Part shown: positions 25,772 to 33,891 of the stretch, one piece after another
Layout: each line of letters begins with the position of its first letter
Position numbering within the stretch: position 1 is the stretch's first letter
NCBI GenBank assembly: GCA_903858635.1
Contig: CAIOJO010000378.1
Coordinates: forward strand, 1-35,062
Direction: 5' to 3'
DNA: 35,062 bases
DNA from: an uncultured Telmatospirillum sp.
GTDB lineage: Bacteria; Pseudomonadota; Alphaproteobacteria; Rhodospirillales; Magnetospirillaceae
Notes under the pieces: model-generated
Told to the model about the DNA's origin: nothing
Databases searched by the model: none
What the model saw: the letters and a program-made list of their open reading frames with translations, nothing else
Translations under genes and position numbers: made by a program

Positions 25772-26472
25772 CCCATGCCCCGGCGCGCATGCTGGCTGAC
25801 CAGTTGGATCACCCCGTTGACCGCGATGGTCAGGGTGATGAGGATCAGCCCCAGGGCCATCGCCAAGGGCAGATCGCCGCGGCTGGTTTCCAGGGCGATG
25901 GCGGTGGTCATGGTGCGGGTGAAGCCGGCAACGTTACCGCCGACGATGATCACCGCGCCGACTTCGGCGCTGGCGCGGCCGAATCCGGCCAGAATCACCG
26001 TGGCCAGCCGATAGCGGCCGTCCCACAGCAACGTCGGCACCGCCTGCGCCCGCCCGCAGCCCAACGAGCGGAGCTGTTCGGAATACTCCTCCCACAGGTC
26101 CTCGACCACTTGGCGGGTCAGGGCGGCGATGATCGGCAGGATCAGCACCATCTGGGCGACCACCATGGCGGTGGGGGTGAACAACATGCCCAAGGGCCCG
26201 AGCGGCCCGGCCCGCGACAACAACAGGTAGATGGTCAGGCCGACCACCACCGGCGGCAATCCCATGAAGGCGTTCAACACCAGGACGATGGCGTTGCGGC
26301 CGGGAAAGCGGGCCAGGGCGACCGTCGCCCCCAACGGCAGGCCGAAGACGCTGGCCAGGGCCACGGCGAGCAGGCTGACCCGCAGGGACAGCAGGACGAT
26401 GGCGATCAGGCGATGGTCCAATTGGAAGACCAGGGATCCGGCAAGGGATAGGGCGGCGGAAAAATCGGTCAT
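25768..26472 (-). CDS. tupB: Tungstate ABC transporter, permease
   Basis: 234 residues, strongly hydrophobic with about five or six membrane segments (for example IVLVLNAFMGLPPVVVGLTIYLLL and TAMVVAQMVLILPIIAALT regions). The cytoplasmic EAA-like loop, EEYSEQLRSLGCGRAQAVPTLLWDGRY, contacts the ATPase. The family is the tungstate/Tup permease group. It is the first gene of the tup operon; its start is only 38 bases from the divergent DUF2478-mobB start, so the two transcripts must share a compact or overlapping control region. Confidence 0.9.
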   Translation of the reverse strand: MTDFSAALSLAGSLVFQLDHRLIAIVLLSLRVSLLAVALASVFGLPLGATVALARFPGRNAIVLVLNAFMGLPPVVVGLTIYLLLSRAGPLGPLGMLFTPTAMVVAQMVLILPIIAALTRQVVEDLWEEYSEQLRSLGCGRAQAVPTLLWDGRYRLATVILAGFGRASAEVGAVIIVGGNVAGFTRTMTTAIALETSRGDLPLAMALGLILITLTIAVNGVIQLVSQHARRGMG

Positions 26473-26510
26473 GAACGGCTCGCATCTGCGCCGGGCAAGA
26501 ATTGCACAGC

Positions 26511-27611
26511 ATGGACAAGGCGACTAGACTGCGCACCCCTGTCATTTCCAGTCCGGTTCATTTCCACGTGAGCGATTCCTCCACTCCTGTCGGCGTCATA
26601 CTGCACGAGCAAGGCCAGGACAGCGAAGCCCTGTTGGCCCGCTTCGCCCTGTCCCTGGCGGCCCAGGGGGCAGACGTGCGTGGGTTGGTGCAACGTACCA
26701 GCAAGGAGGACAACGGCAAATCCCGCATGGAGCTGATCGATGTCCGGAGCGGCCGAAGCACCCTGATCTCTCAGAATCTGGGCAGCGGTTCGGCCTCCTG
26801 TTGCGTTGACCCGAGCGGTCTGGCCGAGGCCGCCGTCGTGCTGCAGGCCGAAATGCGCCACCGACCGGCCTTGCTGGTGATCAACAAATTCTCCGGAATG
26901 GAGGCCGGCGGTACCGGGCTGGTGGCCGAGTTGTTCGAGGCGGTTACCCAGGGCATCCCCGTGCTGACCACCTTGTCCCGGCGTTACCAGCCGCAATGGG
27001 AGGAATTGACCGGCGGTATCGGTACCATGCTGCCGCCCGATCCGGCCGCCCTGTGGGCCTGGTGGAGCAGCATTCCCAAAACCTCGCCCAGCTCGGCCCG
27101 CGAGGGGATGAAGATCTTCGGCTTGGCCGGTTGGAGCGGCGCCGGCAAGACGACTTTGATCGAAAGGCTGATCAGCGACATCAGCGGCCGTGGCCTCCTG
27201 GTGTCGACGGTCAAGCACACCCACCATAAATTCGACGTCGACCAGCCGGGCAAGGACTCTTATCGACATCGTGTGGCCGGCGCCACCGAAGTCATGGTGG
27301 CTTCTTCGCTGCGCTGGGCGCTGATGCACGAACTGCATGGCGCCGAAGAGCCGTCGGTCGAGGAATTGATGGCCCATATGACCCCTGTCGATCTCCTGAT
27401 CATCGAGGGGTTCAAGTATCACGGTCATCCGAAGATCGAAGTCCACCGTCCGTCGGTGGGAAAGGCCATGCTGTGGCCGAGCGACCCGCATATCGTAGCC
27501 ATCGCCAGCGACTCGCCGCTGACCGACCTTCCGATTCCGGTGCTCGACTTGAACGACGGCAAAGTCGTTGCCGAGTTCATCCTGGAACGCACCGGCCTGT
27601 TGACGCGGTAG
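26511..27611 (+). CDS. DUF2478 domain fused to MobB-like molybdopterin-guanine dinucleotide biosynthesis protein
   Basis: 366 residues from the ATG at 26511 (a TTG three codons upstream is possible; neither has a strong ribosome binding site). Residues about 25-185 match DUF2478: GVILHEQGQDSEALLARF, GLVQRTS, LLVINKFSGMEAGG, GIPVLTTLSRRYQPQWEE and GTMLPPDP. Residues about 200-366 are MobB: Walker A GLAGWSGAGKTTLIERL, VSTVKHTHHKFD, and LLIIEGFKYHGHPKIEVHR. MobB helps MobA attach GMP to molybdopterin, forming the bis-MGD cofactor used by formate dehydrogenase. DUF2478 has no established function; fusion to MobB and a position opposite tupBCA tie it to Mo/W cofactor handling. It converges on fdsD with a 9-base gap. 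Confidence 0.85.
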   Translation: MDKATRLRTPVISSPVHFHVSDSSTPVGVILHEQGQDSEALLARFALSLAAQGADVRGLVQRTSKEDNGKSRMELIDVRSGRSTLISQNLGSGSASCCVDPSGLAEAAVVLQAEMRHRPALLVINKFSGMEAGGTGLVAELFEAVTQGIPVLTTLSRRYQPQWEELTGGIGTMLPPDPAALWAWWSSIPKTSPSSAREGMKIFGLAGWSGAGKTTLIERLISDISGRGLLVSTVKHTHHKFDVDQPGKDSYRHRVAGATEVMVASSLRWALMHELHGAEEPSVEELMAHMTPVDLLIIEGFKYHGHPKIEVHRPSVGKAMLWPSDPHIVAIASDSPLTDLPIPVLDLNDGKVVAEFILERTGLLTR

Positions 27612-27620
27612 TCTCGCGCC

Positions 27621-27857
27621 TCAGGGGCTGCCTTCCAGGGATTTGCGGTGGGTTCGCACCGCCTCGCCGACGATCGGGGTCAACCCTTCGGTCCCGGGCC
27701 GGCTGTCGAGCTCGGCCAGCAGGGCGGCGCGCATGCGCGGATCCCAGCTTCGCTGGATATGCAGGGCGATATCCTGCAGCGCCTGCGGGCGGTCGGGCAT
27801 GGCCTCGAAGAATGAACCAATCTGATTGGCCATCCGGATGAGTTTGTCGACGTTCAT
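27621..27857 (-). CDS. fdsD: Formate dehydrogenase delta subunit
   Basis: 78 residues starting at 27857, which overlaps the fdsA stop by four bases (ATGA); longer readings lie within fdsA and are rejected. It begins MNVDKLIRMANQIGSFFEAMP and contains ALQDIALHIQRSWDPRMR, typical of the small FdsD/FdhD-delta proteins that close fds operons. FdsD is needed for assembly or stability of the soluble NAD-dependent enzyme. In usual fds operons fdsC sits between fdsA and fdsD; it is absent here. Confidence 0.9.
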   Translation of the reverse strand: MNVDKLIRMANQIGSFFEAMPDRPQALQDIALHIQRSWDPRMRAALLAELDSRPGTEGLTPIVGEAVRTHRKSLEGSP

Positions 27858-30694
27858 GATCTGGCCCGGACCAGCAGCGCCAGTTGCTGGTCGGTAAAGC
27901 GTTGGCGGGCCTTCTGCCAGGTCGAGGGCTGGGCGACGCGGCTGACTTCGACCGCCGTCACCTTGTACTCCGGGCAATTGGTTGCCCAGTCGGAATTGTC
28001 GGTGGTGATGACGTTGGCCCCCGATTCGGGAAAATGGAAGGTAGTGTAAACGACGCCGGGCTGCATCCGCTCGGTTACCTGGGCGCGCAGGACGGTGCTG
28101 CCGGCCCGTGATTCGATGCCGGCACAGTCGCCATCGGCGATGCCTCGTGCCTCGGCGTCGTGGGGATGGATTTCCAGCAGGTCCTGGTCATGGAAGCGCA
28201 GATTCTCGGTGCGCCGGGTCTGCGTGCCGACATTGTATTGCGACAAGATCCGCCCGGTGGTCAGCAGCAGCGGGAACCGGCGCGTCACCTTTTCGTCGGT
28301 GGGCAGGTATTGGGTGATCAGGAAACGACCCTTGCCGCGCACGAAGCCGTCCACATGCATGGTGGGGGTGCCGTCCGGCGCTTGCGCATTGCACGGCCAT
28401 TGGATGCTGCCCAGGGTATCGAGCCTTTCGTGGGTGACCCCGGCAAAGCTCGGCGTCAGGGCGGCGATCTCGGCCATGATCTCGGCCGGATGCCGGTAGC
28501 GCATCGGATAGCCGAGGGCGTTGGACAGGGCCATGGTGACTTCCCAATCGGCCTTGCCGGCCTTGGGCGGCATCACCTTGCGGACCGGGGCGATGCGCCG
28601 CTCGGCATTGGTGAAGGTGCCGTCTTTCTCGAGGAACGACGAGCCGGGCAGGAAGACATGGGCGTAGTTCGCCGTCTCGGTGAGGAACAGGTCCTGCACC
28701 ACGACGCATTGCATCGCCTCCAGCGCCGCCACCACATGCTGGGTGTTGGGGTCGGACTGGACGATATCTTCCCCCTGGCAATAGAATCCCTTGAAGCTGC
28801 CATCGACGGCGGCGTCCAGCATGTTGGGGATGCGCAGTCCGGGTTCGGCTTGCAGGGTCACGCCCCAGCGCTGCTCGAACAGGGCCCGCGTGGCGCCGTC
28901 GGAAATATGGCGATATCCCGGCAACTCGTGGGGGAAGGACCCCATGTCGCAGGATCCCTGGACATTGTTTTGCCCGCGCAGCGGGTTGACCCCGACGCCC
29001 TCGCGCCCGACATTGGCGGTGGCCATGGCCAGATTGGCGATGGCGATGACGGTGGTCGATCCCTGGCTGTGCTCGGTGACCCCAAGGCCGTAATAGATGG
29101 CCCCGTTGCCGCCGGTGGCATACAGCCGGGCCGCCGCCCGGACCTCTTCGGCCGGGACGCCGGTGACGGCGGCGGTGGCTTCGGGGGAATTCTCCGGACG
29201 GGCCACGAACTGGCGCCATTGCTCGAACGAGTCCGTGTCGCAGCGGGCCTGGACGAATTGTTCGGCCAGCCGGCCTTCGGTCACCACCACATGGGCCAGC
29301 GCGTTCATCACTGCCACATTGGTCCCCGGGCGCAGCTTCAGGTGATGCTGGGCGTAGACATGGGGGCCGGCCACCAGGTCGATGCGGCGCGGATCGATGA
29401 CGATCAGCTTGGCACCTTGGCGGACGCGGCGCTTCAGACGCGAGGCGAACACCGGATGGCCGTCGGTGGGATTGGCCCCGATGACCATGATGACGTCGCT
29501 CTTCTCGATGGACTTGAAGGCCTGGGTGCCGGCCGCTTCGCCCAAGGTCTGCTTGAGTCCGTAGCCGGTGGGCGAATGGCAGACCCGGGCGCAGGTGTCG
29601 ACGTTGTTGTTGCCGAAGGCGGCGCGGATCATCTTCTGGACCAGGTAGGCTTCCTCGTTGGTACAGCGCGACGAGACCACGCCGCCGATGGAATTGCGCC
29701 CGTATTCCGCCTGGATGCGGCGGAATTCGCCGGCGGCATAGGCCAAGGCCTCGTCCCAGCCGACCTCCCGCCACGGATCGCTGATCGTCTGACGGATCAT
29801 CGGCGACAGGATGCGATCGGCATGGGTGGCGTAACCCCAGGCAAAGCGTCCCTTGACGCAGGAATGCCCTTCATTGGCCTGGCCGCCCTTGTAGGGCAGC
29901 ATGCGGACCACCTCATTGCCTTTGACTTCGGCCTTGAAGGAACAGCCGACGCCGCAATAGGCGCAGGTGGTGATCACCGCGCGTTCGGCCTGACCCTTCT
30001 CGATGACCGACTTCTCCATCAGCGTCGCCGTCGGACAGGCCTGGACACAGGCGCCGCAGGAGACGCATTCCGACTGCATGAAGGGTTGCATCTGTCCCGG
30101 CGAGACGCGCGAGGCGAAGCCGCGGCCGTCGATGGTCAGGGCGAAGCTCCCCTGGATCTCCTCGCAGGCGCGGACGCAACGGTTGCAGACGATGCATTTG
30201 GCCGGATCATAGGTGAAATAGGGGTTGGACTCGTCCTTGGCGGCGTCCAGATGGTTGGCTCCCGCGTCCCCGTAACGGACCTCGCGCAGGCCCACCACCC
30301 CGGCCATGGTCTGCAGTTCGCAGTTGCCGTTGGCGGCGCAGGTCAGGCAGTCGAGCGGGTGGTCCGAGATGTAGAGTTCCATGACGCCGCGCCGCAAGGC
30401 GGCCAGGCGCGGCGACTGGGTCCGCACCCGCATGCCTGCTTCCGCCGGGGTGGTGCAGGACGAGGGGGTGCCGCGGCGGCCCTCGATCTCCACCAGGCAG
30501 AGGCGACAGGAGCCGAACGGCTCGAGGCTGTCGGTGGCGCAAAGCTTGGGAATGGCGATCCCAACCTGCATGGCAGCCCGCATCAGCGAGGTGCCGGCGG
30601 CGACGCTCACCGCCACACCGTCGATCTCCAGGCTGACCTGCTCGGCCGCAGGCTTCGCCGGGGTGCCGTAGTCGATGTCGACGAGCTGGTTCAT
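27854..30694 (-). CDS. fdsA: NAD-dependent formate dehydrogenase, catalytic alpha subunit (Mo/W-bis-MGD)
   Basis: 946 residues from the ATG at 30694 that overlaps the fdsB stop; R. capsulatus FdsA has about 958. Iron-sulfur sites in order: [2Fe-2S] Cys52/63/66/80, a His112-Cys116/119/125 cluster, two ferredoxin-type clusters (Cys167/170/173/177 and 210/213/216/220), and a [4Fe-4S] at Cys244/247/251/279. The metal ligand is Cys372 with His373 (RVCHSPTGYG), cysteine rather than selenocysteine. It oxidises formate to CO2 at the metal-bis-MGD site in the cytoplasm and passes electrons to FdsBG and NAD+. A nearby tungstate transporter and MobB fusion make tungsten use plausible. An 'FdhF/NAD-reducing hydrogenase-like' alternative is unlikely given the FdsBGD neighbours. 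Confidence 0.94.
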   Translation of the reverse strand: MNQLVDIDYGTPAKPAAEQVSLEIDGVAVSVAAGTSLMRAAMQVGIAIPKLCATDSLEPFGSCRLCLVEIEGRRGTPSSCTTPAEAGMRVRTQSPRLAALRRGVMELYISDHPLDCLTCAANGNCELQTMAGVVGLREVRYGDAGANHLDAAKDESNPYFTYDPAKCIVCNRCVRACEEIQGSFALTIDGRGFASRVSPGQMQPFMQSECVSCGACVQACPTATLMEKSVIEKGQAERAVITTCAYCGVGCSFKAEVKGNEVVRMLPYKGGQANEGHSCVKGRFAWGYATHADRILSPMIRQTISDPWREVGWDEALAYAAGEFRRIQAEYGRNSIGGVVSSRCTNEEAYLVQKMIRAAFGNNNVDTCARVCHSPTGYGLKQTLGEAAGTQAFKSIEKSDVIMVIGANPTDGHPVFASRLKRRVRQGAKLIVIDPRRIDLVAGPHVYAQHHLKLRPGTNVAVMNALAHVVVTEGRLAEQFVQARCDTDSFEQWRQFVARPENSPEATAAVTGVPAEEVRAAARLYATGGNGAIYYGLGVTEHSQGSTTVIAIANLAMATANVGREGVGVNPLRGQNNVQGSCDMGSFPHELPGYRHISDGATRALFEQRWGVTLQAEPGLRIPNMLDAAVDGSFKGFYCQGEDIVQSDPNTQHVVAALEAMQCVVVQDLFLTETANYAHVFLPGSSFLEKDGTFTNAERRIAPVRKVMPPKAGKADWEVTMALSNALGYPMRYRHPAEIMAEIAALTPSFAGVTHERLDTLGSIQWPCNAQAPDGTPTMHVDGFVRGKGRFLITQYLPTDEKVTRRFPLLLTTGRILSQYNVGTQTRRTENLRFHDQDLLEIHPHDAEARGIADGDCAGIESRAGSTVLRAQVTERMQPGVVYTTFHFPESGANVITTDNSDWATNCPEYKVTAVEVSRVAQPSTWQKARQRFTDQQLALLVRARS

Positions 30695-32235
30695 AGCGGA
30701 TCCCTGGGGCCGAAGTCTTCCGGGAAGCGGTCGAGCGCCGACAGCACCGGATAGGGCGTCATGCCGCCCATGGCGCAGAGCGAGCCGGCCAGCATGACAT
30801 CGCACAGGTCGCGCAATAGGGCGGTCTGAGCCGGCCGATCGGTGCCTTCGGCAATGCGATCGATGACCTCGACGCCGCGGGTCGAGCCGATGCGGCAGGG
30901 GGTGCATTTGCCGCAGGATTCGATGGCGCAGAATTCCATGGCGAAACGGGCTTGCCGCGCCATGTCGACGCTGTCGTCGAAGACGACGATGCCGCCATGG
31001 CCGAGCATGGCGCCGATGGCGGCGAAGGCCTCGTAATCGAGAGGGGTATCGAACTGCGCTTCGCCCAGATAGGCGCCCAGCGGACCGCCCACCTGCACGG
31101 CGCGGATCGGGCGGCCGCTGGCGGTGCCTCCGCCGTATTCGTAGAGCAGCTCACGCAGGGTCAGGCCGAAGGCCTTTTCCACCAGCCCGCCGTATTTGAC
31201 ATTGCCGGCCAACTGGAAGGCCAGGCTGCCGCGCGAACGGCCGCTGCCGTAATCCCGGTAGAAGGCGGCGCCGCGCTCGACGATCAGGGGTACCGAGGCC
31301 AGCGATACGACGTTGTTGACGATGGTGGGTTGCCCGAACAGGCCATGCACCGCCGGCAGCGGTGGCTTGGCGCGGACGATGCCGCGCTTGCCTTCCAGGC
31401 TTTCCAGGAGGGCCGTCTCCTCGCCGCAGATATAGGCACCGCCGGCCTTGCGGGCCGTGAGATGAAACCCTCGGCCGGAACCGAGGATGTCGTCGCCCAG
31501 ATAACCGCGCGCTTCGGCGAGGCTGATGGCCTGCTGCAAGGTCGAGTAGGCATGCGGGTATTCGCTGCGGACGTAGACATAGCCCTCGGTTGCGCCGACG
31601 GCGATGGCGGCGATGGTCATCCCCTCGATCAGCATGAAAGGGTCCCCCTCCATGATCATGCGATCGGAGAAGGTGCCGGAATCGCCTTCGTCGGCATTGC
31701 AGACCACGTATTTCCGGTTCGCCCGGACGTTCTGCACGGTCTGCCATTTGATGCCGGTGGGAAAGGCGGCGCCGCCGCGCCCGCGCAACCCCGATTCGGT
31801 TACCTCGGCGACGATGCGGGCGCCACTCCAGTCCAAGGCCTGCGACAGCCCGCGGTATCCGTCATGGGCGAGATAGTCGTCGAGGGACAATGGATCGATG
31901 CGGCCGACCCGGGCGAAGGTCAGCCGTTCCTGCCTTTGCAGGTATGGAATCTGTTCGGTCGGCCCGAGGCATAGGCGATGCGCCCCGTGCCGCAGGAAGT
32001 CGGCCTCGAACAGGCCGGGCACGTCGTCGACCGACACCGGGCCGAAGGCGAGGCGGCCGGACGGCGTCGCCACTTCCACCAACGGCTCGAGCCAAAACAG
32101 ACCGCGGGAGCCGTTGCGGACGATACCGAGGGAGATGCCACGCCGTTCGGCTTCGGCGGCCAGCGCTCGAGCCACCGCGTCGGCCCCGAGGGCCAGGGCG
32201 GTGGAATCCCGTGGGACGTAGACGGTGGCGGTCAT
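30691..32235 (-). CDS. fdsB: NAD-dependent formate dehydrogenase beta subunit (FMN, NADH site)
   Basis: 514 residues homologous to the NuoF family. A thioredoxin-like N-terminal part (about 1-110) precedes the FMN/NADH domain with LRGRGGAAFPTGIKW, NADEGDSGTF and GGAYICGEETALLESLEG. The C-terminal [4Fe-4S] ligands are Cys441, 444, 447 and 487 (ESCGKCTPCR). It hands electrons from FdsA to NAD+. Four-base overlaps with both fdsG and fdsA show translational coupling. Confidence 0.94.
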   Translation of the reverse strand: MTATVYVPRDSTALALGADAVARALAAEAERRGISLGIVRNGSRGLFWLEPLVEVATPSGRLAFGPVSVDDVPGLFEADFLRHGAHRLCLGPTEQIPYLQRQERLTFARVGRIDPLSLDDYLAHDGYRGLSQALDWSGARIVAEVTESGLRGRGGAAFPTGIKWQTVQNVRANRKYVVCNADEGDSGTFSDRMIMEGDPFMLIEGMTIAAIAVGATEGYVYVRSEYPHAYSTLQQAISLAEARGYLGDDILGSGRGFHLTARKAGGAYICGEETALLESLEGKRGIVRAKPPLPAVHGLFGQPTIVNNVVSLASVPLIVERGAAFYRDYGSGRSRGSLAFQLAGNVKYGGLVEKAFGLTLRELLYEYGGGTASGRPIRAVQVGGPLGAYLGEAQFDTPLDYEAFAAIGAMLGHGGIVVFDDSVDMARQARFAMEFCAIESCGKCTPCRIGSTRGVEVIDRIAEGTDRPAQTALLRDLCDVMLAGSLCAMGGMTPYPVLSALDRFPEDFGPRDPL

Positions 32236-32711
32236 TTCCCGCTCCGCAGGCGCTGCGTCAGGGCGTCGAAGCGGGCTGGGGTGACCTGGACATGCGGCTC
32301 TTCATCGACCATCAGCGCCGGGCCACAAGCGCAGTGGCCCAGGCAGAAGACCGGTTCGAGGGTCACCGTGCCGTCGGCGGTGGTGTCATGAAAATCGCAG
32401 GCCAAGGCCCTTTTGGCATGGGCGATCAGGGCATCGGCGCCCCGCGCCTGGCAGGCTTCGGCCCGGCAAATGCGAACGGTGTGGTCCCCGCCCGGCTGTT
32501 GACGGAAATGGTGATAGAAACGGATGACGCCGTGCACTTCCGCCCGCGACAGGTTCAACGCCGTGGCGATCAACGGTACGGCCTCGGGCGGGACATGGCC
32601 CAGCTGGTCCTGGATCGCATGCAGGATCGGTAGCAGCGCCCCCGGCATCTGCCGATGGGCGGCAATGGCGGTGGCGATGCCGTCGGCCGACGACGGGCGG
32701 GGTGTGGTCAC
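32232..32711 (-). CDS. fdsG: NAD-dependent formate dehydrogenase gamma subunit (NuoE-like, [2Fe-2S])
   Basis: 159 residues when started at the GTG at 32711, preceded by GAGGG; a longer ATG reading to 32858 would overlap the LysR gene and lacks a family match. NuoE-type features are LLPILHAIQDQLGHVP, an HGVIRFYHHF-type segment, and the [2Fe-2S] cysteines in ICRAEAC and CLGHCACGPALMV. It is the first gene of the fdsGBAD operon. A promoter should lie in 32712-32844, a 133-base gap between fdsG and the upstream LysR gene; I see no clear consensus there. Confidence 0.92.
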   Translation of the reverse strand: MTTPRPSSADGIATAIAAHRQMPGALLPILHAIQDQLGHVPPEAVPLIATALNLSRAEVHGVIRFYHHFRQQPGGDHTVRICRAEACQARGADALIAHAKRALACDFHDTTADGTVTLEPVFCLGHCACGPALMVDEEPHVQVTPARFDALTQRLRSGK

Positions 32712-32844
32712 CTGGTGTTCCCTCGCTGGTTGTCTTCTTTGGCCGCGCAGCCGGCTCTTGGCTTGGTTCAACCATAGTGGTGGGGCAGGTTCTTTTAAAT
32801 CGAGAAAACCTGCACATGTCTTCGGGTTTTCCGAACGGCTGCCC

Positions 32845-33738
32845 CTAAGGCGTGTCACCGAACAGCGAGACCAGGCTGTTGGCCTCGGCGTTGAGGGCCT
32901 GAACCATCGGGGGGAGAGGCTCGCGGGCCAGGGTGACCAGCCCGGTCGACCAGCTGACGGCGGGATCGAGCAACCGCATGCCTTCGGGCACGCCGATCAG
33001 GTCGAGGACACTCCTGGGGACGATGCTGGACCAGTTGCCCGAGCAGACATGGGCCAGGATGCTGACGATGGAATTGGTCTCCAGGGTGACCAGCGGTCGA
33101 CATTCCAGTCCGGCAAATACGCGATCGATGGTCTTGCGATTCTGCATGTCGGGGGTCAACAGGGCCAACGGCGTCTCTGCCGCCTCGCGCCAGGTGACCC
33201 GGCTTTGGCCTTCGAACAAGGTCGCGGCACTGGTGATGAGGACGTGGTTTTCGTTCCACAGGGGGATCACCGCCAGGTCCGGGTGATCGGCGGATTCGGT
33301 GTAGACGATGCCGGCTTCCAGCTCGAAGCTGCGCAGGCGCGACAGGATGCGGCCGGTGCTCAGCGACAGGACCTCGACGGTGACCAGGGGATGGCTGCGC
33401 GAAAATGAGGCGCTCAGGGAAGCCACGACGGTCAGGGCCGTTGGGATGACGCCGAGCCGCAGCCTTCCGCTCAGGCCGTCCCGCGAGCGGGCCAATTCCT
33501 GTTTGAGCTCGGTCGCCTCGGCTGCCATGCGCTGCGCATAGCGGACGACGCAGAGCCCTTCCGCGGTGAGGGAGGTGAACTGCTTGCCCCGCTCGACCAC
33601 GGCGACGCCCAGTTCGGACTCCAGATCGCGGATCGCTGCCGACAGTGTCGAGGGCGATATGTTGCAGGCGGTGGCCGCCCGGCCGAAATGCCGCTCCTTG
33701 GCGAGGGCGATCAGATAGGTGTATTTCCTGGCGATCAT
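32845..33738 (-). CDS. LysR-family regulator, probably of the formate dehydrogenase operon
   Basis: 297 residues. The N-terminal winged HTH (about 1-65) reads KYTYLIALAKERHFGRAATACNIS-type with SPSTLSAAIRDLESELG, followed by the usual linker helix and a periplasmic-binding-like effector domain (about 90-295). It lies directly upstream of fdsG on the same strand, unlike the divergent position usual for LysR activators. In other bacteria a LysR protein (FdsR) regulates fds genes, so this role is likely but inferred from position. The effector, perhaps formate, is not deducible. Confidence 0.85.
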   Translation of the reverse strand: MIARKYTYLIALAKERHFGRAATACNISPSTLSAAIRDLESELGVAVVERGKQFTSLTAEGLCVVRYAQRMAAEATELKQELARSRDGLSGRLRLGVIPTALTVVASLSASFSRSHPLVTVEVLSLSTGRILSRLRSFELEAGIVYTESADHPDLAVIPLWNENHVLITSAATLFEGQSRVTWREAAETPLALLTPDMQNRKTIDRVFAGLECRPLVTLETNSIVSILAHVCSGNWSSIVPRSVLDLIGVPEGMRLLDPAVSWSTGLVTLAREPLPPMVQALNAEANSLVSLFGDTP

Positions 33739-33846
33739 CGCTCCAACCCGTCCACGGCCGTGGTTTCAGCCGCCCATTGTGCTGGCGAATGGCGACCGGC
33801 GGAAGAGGGGGCGGTTCGAATTACCTGCGGTTGCAGGGGGCGAGCC

Positions 33847-33884
33847 AAAAAAGACATGGAGGGGAGCCGCGGCGGCTCCCCTCC
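33847..33884 (-). terminator. Intrinsic terminator of the MFS transporter gene
   Basis: A perfect 12-bp stem (33858-33869 with 33873-33884) around a 3-base loop, followed on the minus strand, after five bases, by six T (A6 at 33847-33852 on plus). It begins 8 bases beyond the transporter stop and separates it from the LysR gene. Confidence 0.85.
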
Positions 33885-33891
33885 GCCGGTT

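Noticed and set aside
28160-30754. 864-codon plus-strand frame opposite fdsA
   Set aside because: Antisense shadow of a strongly supported gene, with no domain or start signal.
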